Made by a program: the position numbers and the translations under genes. Below, in pieces: positions 14,310 to 20,644 of a stretch of 20,644 nucleotides of DNA (position 1 is its first letter; each line of letters starts with the position of its first letter). Under the pieces are notes generated by a model. That model saw only the letters and a list, made by a program, of their open reading frames with translations, was not told the DNA's origin and ran no database searches. Origin of the DNA: Melioribacteraceae bacterium (lineage in GTDB: Bacteria; Bacteroidota; Ignavibacteria; Ignavibacteriales; Melioribacteraceae); NCBI GenBank assembly GCA_026983755.1, contig JALSTL010000032.1, forward strand, positions 1 through 20,644, read 5' to 3'.

Positions 14310-15677
14310 TTACATGGAAAGTCTTCTTTGCCAGTTAGGATCTTGAAGCTCGCCTCTTTTTGTAGAATGAATTAATTCATAATTATTAAAACCGGTAAGA
14401 TCGCCAAATATAAAATACGCTCCACCTTCTATATTATTATATTTCCATATTACATAAGGTTTTAGGTTTGAAGAACTGGGATGACGTTCAATTTCACTTG
14501 GTTTTCCGTATAAAGTATAAATTCTACCTCTATCGGTTTTATAACCGGGTAAGGTAAAACCTCTGAAATGTTCATTACAATATTTTATTCTTTCGAAATA
14601 CAAATCCTTAAATTCATTACGTTTGGTTGCCGGTTCGGTATCGCGTTTGCTCCAAAAATCGAATAAAAATTTTCTTTTTTGTTTTAAAGAATCCAAAGCC
14701 GTGTAACTTGCTATTTCCTTTTGAGAAGCAATTAATTTAGATTCGTCAAACATTTTATCGCACTCTTCCATAGTTAAAATTCCAAATTCGCTTTCTATAA
14801 ATTTGTTTTTACCGGATGCCACAGTTGTAATTTTTTTTACTTTCGGATTTATTAAAAAGAATTTTTTTGTAGCTGCATAAGCTTTACCGCTTGTTTTGTT
14901 TTTCAGATTTAAAATAAAAGTATAAGTACCGGTAGGTATTTTTTTTAAGTTAATAAAACCAATATCCACTATGGAATTTTTGCGACTTTCAATTTTCTTG
15001 GATTTTGCTTCAACAATTTTTCCTTCGGAGTTTTGTATTAATTTTGATAATACAAGAACATCTTTTGGACCAACTTTATTCAAATGATATAGCTCTGCAT
15101 AGTAAAATAAAACCGGTGAGGTTTCACCGTAAATCATTGAAGGATTAGGATATACTTCTAATGTATTTTTATAAAAAATAGAGTTTGTATTGACATTATC
15201 ATTTACTATTTTATTTGATAATTCAATGTTGCTAATAGAAAACTTTGATGTTTTATACGGCAAAACATTGAACTCGTCTTTATATTCTTTAATGTTATTT
15301 TCATCATCATTATCTTTTATGCTTATATATATTGTATAGTTTCCCTTTTTTAATACATAACCAACCAATCCTAACAATGTATTAACCCTTTTATCTTTAT
15401 TATTGGCAATTTCATTTTTATATGCCCAATCTTTATTAACAATTAGTTCACCCGTTTCTTTATTCTGAATTTGCAAATGAATTATTGCATTAACTGAATA
15501 TTTATTGTCAAGTTGAACTGCTTTCAAAGCGCTTTGATTAAAAGAATAGTAAACTTCAAGATAATTACTTAACGAATCGTATTTAAACTGTGCGTAATCG
15601 AAATTAAATTGTAAATCTTTTTGAGCATGGATATTGGCTAAAAAAGTAAATAATAATATTGTAAAAATTTTTTTCAT
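14310..15677 (-). CDS. GWxTD-domain secreted protein
   Basis: GWxTD-domain proteins are common in Ignavibacteria, Chlorobi and related phyla, and their function is unknown. From the chosen start there are 455 residues. A signal peptide (MKKIFTILLFTFLANIHAQ, cut probably after IHA) leads to beta-rich extracellular domains, then the C-terminal GWxTD domain: FWSKRDTEPATKRNEF, FKDLYFERIKYCNEHFRGF and GYKTDRGRIYTLYGKPSEIE. The motif itself is GYKTD, with Tyr in place of Trp (about 378-382). Two longer starts exist (TTG at 15707 and ATG at 15695), but only the ATG at 15677 has a Shine-Dalgarno match (GAAGGT, 9 bases upstream) and an immediate signal peptide. It is followed by the acyltransferase gene and should be exported. 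Confidence 0.88.
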   Translation of the reverse strand: MKKIFTILLFTFLANIHAQKDLQFNFDYAQFKYDSLSNYLEVYYSFNQSALKAVQLDNKYSVNAIIHLQIQNKETGELIVNKDWAYKNEIANNKDKRVNTLLGLVGYVLKKGNYTIYISIKDNDDENNIKEYKDEFNVLPYKTSKFSISNIELSNKIVNDNVNTNSIFYKNTLEVYPNPSMIYGETSPVLFYYAELYHLNKVGPKDVLVLSKLIQNSEGKIVEAKSKKIESRKNSIVDIGFINLKKIPTGTYTFILNLKNKTSGKAYAATKKFFLINPKVKKITTVASGKNKFIESEFGILTMEECDKMFDESKLIASQKEIASYTALDSLKQKRKFLFDFWSKRDTEPATKRNEFKDLYFERIKYCNEHFRGFTLPGYKTDRGRIYTLYGKPSEIERHPSSSNLKPYVIWKYNNIEGGAYFIFGDLTGFNNYELIHSTKRGELQDPNWQRRLSM

Positions 15678-15784
15678 ATTTTGAATTACCTTCATTTTAT
15701 CTAACAATGAGTTTATTTTAACCTTTAAATATATGAATAATATAAAATTTATTTAATGCACTTTTTATTACACTATTACATTTT

Positions 15785-17242
15785 TCACAACTTAGTTTTT
15801 ATATTATTTAACCAAACATTTATAGAATCCAAAACAGCGGGTGAAACAGTTTGACTAATTTTTGCATATTCGTTAGGTAAACCGGTTTGACAGTGTTGCA
15901 ATAAGTGATTGAGATTAGGAAATATTATGCTTTTGTAATTTTTATTTCCTGCTTGCTCTAATGCCCGCCTTAGGGCATTATTATTTTTAGCGGCATTAAC
16001 CTGTACATCTTTATCTCCGTAAATTATTAAAACCGGTATTTTAATTTTTGTAAAAGTTTTTTTCGGATTATAATTCAAGTAATATTTAAACCAAGGAGTT
16101 AACATAAAATTCAATTGATTTTTAAAAGCTACGATAGAATATTTTTTTTTAACCAAATCTTCTTTTGGTAATGTGGCTCTAAATTGTCTATATGTATTCC
16201 TTAGTTTGTTATACGCCAAAGCCGAATCTTTTATACTGCCAACTATGTTTAATATTTTTTTATTTATTTTAAGATCTCGTTGAATTACATTATCCGGTAT
16301 CCCGGATTTTTCTTGTATATCAACCGTTTGAGTAAGTAATATTTCTTTTCCGGTAATACCCGGTGTTGAAAGAAGAATAATAAATTTAACATTATCGCTT
16401 TCCGATGCAATACGTGCCGCAATTAATCCACCTTCGTTAAAACCGATAATACCAATTTTGTTTGTATCTACATAACTTTTTGTTTTCAAATATTTCAGTG
16501 CAGAAATCATATCTCTCGTAAAATCTTTTGTAGTTGCTTTTTCGAATTTCCCACCGGATTTTCCCACACCTCTATCATCGGCTCTAAAAACAACATATCC
16601 TTTTCTTGTTAAATAATCCGATATTAAAAGAAAAGGTTTATGACCGTACATAGTTTCATCTCTATCATGTTTACCCAAACCGTTTATTAAAAGTATTGCA
16701 GGATATTTTTGCTTATTTTTTTTAGGATAAGTAATTGTACCGGCTAAATTTATGCTATCTATGTAATTAAAAAAATAAACCGAATCATTGTTATACGGAT
16801 ATGGCTTTACCGGATATTGCGGATGACCGGTTCTTAAAATTTCATCCGGTCTGTAAAAATCCAATTCGGAAATAAAATTATCTTGATACCAAGTACCTAT
16901 TATTTTCGTACTATCCAAATTGATTATTCCCTTATATCGTATTTTATACTTATTAATTGAAAACATAATAAGATTATTATTTATTACCAAACTATCGGTA
17001 GGAATATTATATTGCTTTTGTTTAGGACTTGATATTTTAAGATTCACATTTCCGTTTTTACTTTTCAGAATATCCGCAGAAATAACCAGTTGCCTTTTGG
17101 GTGTTTTTAAAAATCCGCTCCATTTTCCAAACAGTTTTTCATTTATTGTAGTTTTATTAAAAAAAAGATTTGAAATAATAAAGTATAGTGCGATAATTAA
17201 AATTAAACCTATTAATATAAATAAGGATTTTTTACTTTTCAT
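15785..17242 (-). CDS. Alpha/beta hydrolase-like protein with Asn at the nucleophile position
   Basis: The 485-residue protein has a signal anchor (about 6-28), a beta-rich N-terminal domain (about 35-130) and an alpha/beta hydrolase domain. The hydrolase part closely follows a known family: HDRDETMYGHKPFLLISDYL near 192, ADDRGVGKSGGKF near 221, KIGIIGFNEGGLIAARIA near 262, YGDKD (410-412) and the acid/His pair Asp412 and His446. The nucleophile elbow, which should be GHSEGG, reads GFNEGG, so Ser is replaced by Asn269 (codon AAC at 16436-16438). The first loop is GLGKHDRD where relatives have GSGPxDRD. Either the enzyme is inactive or has another role, or this is a sequence error. It sits alone between a terminator and the GWxTD gene. 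Confidence 0.85.
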   Translation of the reverse strand: MKSKKSLFILIGLILIIALYFIISNLFFNKTTINEKLFGKWSGFLKTPKRQLVISADILKSKNGNVNLKISSPKQKQYNIPTDSLVINNNLIMFSINKYKIRYKGIINLDSTKIIGTWYQDNFISELDFYRPDEILRTGHPQYPVKPYPYNNDSVYFFNYIDSINLAGTITYPKKNKQKYPAILLINGLGKHDRDETMYGHKPFLLISDYLTRKGYVVFRADDRGVGKSGGKFEKATTKDFTRDMISALKYLKTKSYVDTNKIGIIGFNEGGLIAARIASESDNVKFIILLSTPGITGKEILLTQTVDIQEKSGIPDNVIQRDLKINKKILNIVGSIKDSALAYNKLRNTYRQFRATLPKEDLVKKKYSIVAFKNQLNFMLTPWFKYYLNYNPKKTFTKIKIPVLIIYGDKDVQVNAAKNNNALRRALEQAGNKNYKSIIFPNLNHLLQHCQTGLPNEYAKISQTVSPAVLDSINVWLNNIKTKL

Positions 17243-17519
17243 ATTTTTTAATAACCATTAATGTTTTTTGTGGAAATAAGTAATAAAACATATCAATATT
17301 ATTTTTAAGTTCCTACAGGCTAAATTTACTATACAAATAAGTTAAAATAAGCAGTATTCTATTATTCAATATTCAATAAAAATAAACCGATAAATAATTT
17401 TGTGGAAAAATGTTACTATTTTATACATAAAAAAACAGTAATTACAAAAGAAAAACTTTAGAAAAAACTAGTCAACTTTAAATCCAAAAGCTGTAAACAA
17501 GAGAATAAAATAATAAAAA
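17243..17519. other. AT-rich intergenic region upstream of the hydrolase-like gene
   Basis: With the following terminator and stop region this makes a 332-base gap without a gene. It should contain the promoter of the hydrolase-like gene on the - strand. Several AT-rich -10-like words (for example TATAGT near 17329-17334) occur, but none has a good -35 partner. No RNA gene or repeat was recognised. Confidence 0.4.
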
Positions 17520-17553
17520 AAAACGGTTTTGCTAAAATAAGCAAAACCGTTTT
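17520..17553 (-). terminator. Intrinsic terminator after the PorV-like gene
   Basis: AAAACGGTTTTGCT and AGCAAAACCGTTTT form a perfect 14-bp stem around a 6-base loop, followed on the - strand by TTTTTATTATTTTATT. It starts 21 bases past the PorV-like stop and closes that transcript. Confidence 0.95.
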
Positions 17554-17574
17554 AATAACAATGATTTTATGCGA

Positions 17575-18615
17575 TTAAAAGCCAATTCTTAAAGTAAACA
17601 CATGATTAACATCGAACCATTTAACATCAACAAAAGCGTAATCTAAAGAAAGATTAACATTGGTAAATTGCATAAAATTCAAACCTGCACCAAACGAATA
17701 ACTTCCGAAAATATTCGGATTTTCATCGGTAGCAAGCGGCGAATAGATATAGCCGCCTCTTAAGTAAAGAATATCATCATAGGAATATTCCAAACCGACT
17801 TTGTAATCGTCGAAAGTATAGTTATTGTTTGTATAAGTAGTAGCAAGAGTAAGAGAATTAACTTCATCCAATTCGGCTTTATAAGAAAGACCTAAAGACA
17901 TTTCCGAAGGCATTGGATTGGATGCGGCATCAATTTTCACCCAAGTAGGTTCTCTATCAGAACCGGTTTGAGAAGCGGAAATAAAAGTACCGTTACCATC
18001 ATATTTCATTGAACCGCCTAAGTTTTTAACGGCAACTCCAATTGATAATCCTTTTACATTCATAAGGTCTCTATATTGAACACCTGCATCTACGGTTAAA
18101 GCCGAAGCACTAACTCTTCCGAAACTTTCTTTAACAAGTTTGAAATTAGCTCCAACGGATACTCTATCGGTTATTTTATTTGAATAAGTTAACCCGAGAA
18201 TAAAATAGGTAGGGTTCATAATTTGACCGGTTCCGTCGGGTTGATCTATGGTAGTTACATTTATATCTCCGATATTAAAACCGGTAAAAGAAAATCCTAT
18301 TGAGCCAAGTGAACCGAATTTACTACTAACAGCAACATTGTTAATACTCATATCGGCAAAATATTTTCTATAAGAAAACATAGCATTTGCATTTGATGTA
18401 GCAAAATCCAGACCTGCGGGATTCCAAAATACAGCATCTAAGCCGGAAACAGCAGCAATTTGTGAACCGCCCATTGCCAAATGTCTTGCACCAATAGGTA
18501 TTCTTAACTCGGCAGCAGCGGCAGAACCGGATTTATCCGTACCACTTCCCAGTGTTACAATAGACCAAGATACTAATAGAAAAAACGTGAATAATAGTCT
18601 ATTTAATTTAGACAT
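17575..18615 (-). CDS. PorV/PorQ-family outer membrane beta-barrel protein
   Basis: PorV/PorQ-family proteins are FadL-like barrels; PorV itself is the shuttle or anchor protein of the type IX secretion system. This protein has 346 residues with a signal peptide (about 1-25) and a first conserved element, RIPIGARHLAMGGSQIA, followed by the family hallmark AVFWNPAGLDF. Alternating hydrophobic strands continue to the aromatic C-terminal end TLRIGF, typical of outer membrane barrels. A TTG at 18627 would lengthen it, but that TTG is part of the ribosome site itself (GGAGG), so the ATG at 18615 is the start. It follows the large secreted protein after 67 bases and is closed by a strong terminator. 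Whether it is the true PorV or one of several relatives cannot be decided here. Confidence 0.88.
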   Translation of the reverse strand: MSKLNRLLFTFFLLVSWSIVTLGSGTDKSGSAAAAELRIPIGARHLAMGGSQIAAVSGLDAVFWNPAGLDFATSNANAMFSYRKYFADMSINNVAVSSKFGSLGSIGFSFTGFNIGDINVTTIDQPDGTGQIMNPTYFILGLTYSNKITDRVSVGANFKLVKESFGRVSASALTVDAGVQYRDLMNVKGLSIGVAVKNLGGSMKYDGNGTFISASQTGSDREPTWVKIDAASNPMPSEMSLGLSYKAELDEVNSLTLATTYTNNNYTFDDYKVGLEYSYDDILYLRGGYIYSPLATDENPNIFGSYSFGAGLNFMQFTNVNLSLDYAFVDVKWFDVNHVFTLRIGF

Positions 18616-18645
18616 ATTTACCTCCAATTATAAATTTATTTTTAG

Positions 18646-18673
18646 TAAGGTGCATAATTACTTATGCACCTTA
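18646..18673 (-). other. Intercistronic hairpin before the PorV-like gene
   Basis: TAAGGTGCATAA and TTATGCACCTTA form a perfect 12-bp stem with a 4-base loop, between the stop of the large secreted protein and the ribosome site of the PorV-like gene. On the - strand it is followed by CTAAAAATAAATTT rather than a T-tract, so it is not a standard terminator. It could stabilise or process the mRNA. Confidence 0.65.
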
Positions 18674-18682
18674 TATAAATCA

Positions 18683-20644
18683 TTAATATACTTTCAATAT
18701 TTGTGTTTCTTGAACAACAGCCAATTTAAGTATTTTAGTTTTACCTAAATCGGGCATATCTATATATATTACGTAAATACCGCTTGCAACCGGGTAACCT
18801 TTATCGTTTAACAAATTCCATCTGTCAAATTGACCGGAAGTTGCTTCGTGCTTAATTGTTTTAACAAGAACACCACTTAAATCAAATATTCTGATTGTTG
18901 CTTTTTCAGGCAAATGATTAAACGTAACATAATGTTGTGCTCTTGATGTTTCCCTGGCATGTGTTCCATAATATGGATTTGGGAAAACGTTTATTTTTTC
19001 AACGTCTTCTTTTTTATTTGCTGTACTTAATTCAGCTTTTGGACTGGTAAATGTAAATTCATCTCCCGGTAAATTTACATAATTTGGTACAATTTCCATT
19101 GTAAATGCACCACGTAAGTATGAAGCTGCACCTCTGTTTTTAGGCCAAATTGCATACAGAACATTTGTTGATGGACCCCAATTTGCGTTATCATCATAAA
19201 AAGTACCGGGACTGTATGTAGTATTGTGAATAAATATGTATTCTCTACCACCTAAATCTGCAAATGCTGAACCATCCCAGCCCATATCCCACAAATTGTT
19301 AGCACTACCATTTGCAGAATCTTCAACAAAGCTTATATCTAATTGACGTGGATTAGCAGGATCACTCATATCCCAAGCTGTAAAAGGTATCCAGCCAAGG
19401 CCTCCATAAGCATAACCTTTATCTCTTCTGTAAGTAGCACCTCTTGACCAACCATTTGCTTCTGAAGTATCTGCTACAGAACCGCCAACCCATCTTAATT
19501 CAACCGGAATATAGTCGGCAGCTGTTAAATTAGACCCAAAGAAATTGATACCTAAATCCATACCTCCAAAGAATTGTGCGCCACCCCAGTTTGTACCACT
19601 AATCCAACGTGGTCCATCATAACTCCAATGATTGATTGCAACCGGAGGTCCTATTGCTTTAACCATCATTCCGTCAACTATTTGATAGTCTTCATCACCT
19701 TTTTGATTTGTTTGATTCTTCAAAACAACATCACCTGTTGTTACATTTGTTAAATTCCAAACAAATCCACCGGCTAAAGTATCAAACGTTACCTTATATG
19801 TATTTCCGGTCGTAACTGTTGGATCAATAACCAAAGCAACTACTTGACCATCACTTCTACCTGCCGTGTGTTCAACTTTAGCACTATCACCTACCATGGC
19901 AGAAGTTCTAAGGCCAACTTTTGTTTCAGGTACGGATGATAAAATTACTTGTGCAGAGTTTAACACATGAAATGGTAATAATGGCGATGGATTTACGGCA
20001 TAAGCAATAACAGCAAAATAATATGCTTGACCGTCAACCAATTCTTTTTTTCGTATTTCATCTTTTGTAATGTTAATAAACCTTTGTATTCCTTGGTCTT
20101 TTCCTTGAACTACTAATTGGGGAATACTTTTTCCATTTACGTCTGTAACAGTATCATAAACTGCAGTTACACCATTGCTTACATCATAAACAGCTAAAAG
20201 TTTTCCATCTTTTAATGATGATGAAGCATTTGGTAATTGATAGACTCTGTAACCTTCAAATTTATATCCTTGATCATTAAATGATTCAATTTCTTTGACT
20301 TTATCTTGATCACCATCCCATTTTAGGACTATTTCATTGTGTAACGGTATTATCGAAACACTTGGCGGAGGAATGGAAGGTAATTTAAATAATTGATCGA
20401 AAACTATTTGTGCAGTAGCATCATTCTTTTTAAGTTTGGAAATACTGTTTAGGTTATCCTTCCCAAGACCGCCAACCAAAGCAACAACTACTTGAGCAGT
20501 ATCACCTAAACTCATTGTAATAGGACCATTTGTTACCATTATTCTTCTGTCACTAGGTCCATCAACGGCACCGTCAATTTTACCGGTACCTGCAACAGGA
20601 TCACCGTCTGTTAAATATGTACCAAACGGAGTTACTGTTGAAAC
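18683..20644 (-). CDS. C-terminal part of large secreted protein with FN3-like and type IX-like sorting domains (5' end outside window)
   Basis: The frame is open to the window edge: upstream of the first ATG (20539) it reads AVDGPSDRRIMVTNGPITM, so the gene begins outside. About 650 residues are visible. They include an FN3-like segment (IVLKWDGDQDKV, then GYKFEGYRVYQLPNASSS), a beta-rich region with many Trp, Gly and Asn that I do not recognise, and a last 102-residue domain starting NVFPNPYYG. That domain has IRIFDLSGVLVKTI, RWNLLNDKGYPVASGIYVIY and the closing KTKILKLAVV, the pattern of type IX secretion C-terminal domains or FlgD-Ig-like domains. The protein is probably exported and bound to the surface; the PorV-like gene next to it fits. 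Its task is unknown. Confidence 0.85.
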   Translation of the reverse strand, partial: VSTVTPFGTYLTDGDPVAGTGKIDGAVDGPSDRRIMVTNGPITMSLGDTAQVVVALVGGLGKDNLNSISKLKKNDATAQIVFDQLFKLPSIPPPSVSIIPLHNEIVLKWDGDQDKVKEIESFNDQGYKFEGYRVYQLPNASSSLKDGKLLAVYDVSNGVTAVYDTVTDVNGKSIPQLVVQGKDQGIQRFINITKDEIRKKELVDGQAYYFAVIAYAVNPSPLLPFHVLNSAQVILSSVPETKVGLRTSAMVGDSAKVEHTAGRSDGQVVALVIDPTVTTGNTYKVTFDTLAGGFVWNLTNVTTGDVVLKNQTNQKGDEDYQIVDGMMVKAIGPPVAINHWSYDGPRWISGTNWGGAQFFGGMDLGINFFGSNLTAADYIPVELRWVGGSVADTSEANGWSRGATYRRDKGYAYGGLGWIPFTAWDMSDPANPRQLDISFVEDSANGSANNLWDMGWDGSAFADLGGREYIFIHNTTYSPGTFYDDNANWGPSTNVLYAIWPKNRGAASYLRGAFTMEIVPNYVNLPGDEFTFTSPKAELSTANKKEDVEKINVFPNPYYGTHARETSRAQHYVTFNHLPEKATIRIFDLSGVLVKTIKHEATSGQFDRWNLLNDKGYPVASGIYVIYIDMPDLGKTKILKLAVVQETQILKVY

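Noticed and set aside
16920..17261. Rightward open frame opposite the start of the hydrolase-like gene
   Set aside because: It is a mirror frame of the signal anchor region, made of Ile/Leu/Phe from AT-rich codons, with no family match.
18616..18627. TTG start for the PorV-like gene
   Set aside because: The TTG overlaps the GGAGG ribosome site that serves the ATG at 18615.

Overview
The window is AT-rich DNA from what is most likely a member of the Ignavibacteria/Chlorobi branch, or a close Bacteroidota relative. The evidence is a Bacteroidota-type SerA, a GWxTD-domain lipoprotein-like secreted protein, a PorV/PorQ-family barrel beside a very large protein with a type IX-like C-terminal domain, and an ATP synthase operon that lacks its beta and epsilon genes. 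Ribosome binding sites are mixed: some genes have strong GGAGG-type sites and others have none. The lineage call is inference from gene content.

Layout. Positions 1-1696 on the + strand hold the C-terminal part of urocanate hydratase and a short D-3-phosphoglycerate dehydrogenase, separated by an 83-base palindromic repeat. Everything after that is on the - strand, so it reads from high to low coordinates. The transcription order is: the end of a large secreted FN3-like/type IX-tail protein, a PorV-like outer membrane barrel, a terminator, an alpha/beta hydrolase-like protein with an altered nucleophile, a GWxTD protein, an LpxL-like acyltransferase, then a 339-base AT-rich gap. Next come an M23 endopeptidase, a bactofilin, AtpZ, an AtpI-like membrane protein, the ATP synthase subunits a, c, b, delta, alpha and gamma, then ffh, rpsP, khpA, rimM, trmD and rplS, closed by a terminator. 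Last is a hypothetical gene that converges on serA at a shared hairpin.

How the genes work together. The M23 peptidase, bactofilin, AtpZ and AtpI-like genes overlap one another and run straight into the Fo genes, so cell-wall/cytoskeleton and ATP-synthase assembly functions look translationally coupled. The atpE-atpF gap holds a perfect 12-bp hairpin, and atpE has the best ribosome binding site in the operon, which fits the need for many c subunits. The ffh-rpsP-khpA-rimM-trmD-rplS block is the classic protein-targeting and ribosome/tRNA maturation cluster.

No CRISPR array, tRNA, rRNA, insertion sequence or phage gene was seen. I did not find a clearly new multi-gene system. The best unusual points are the Ser-to-Asn change in the hydrolase, the wall/ATP-synthase gene coupling, the in-frame khpA-TAA-TTG-rimM junction, the bS16 tail, and the intergenic hairpins.
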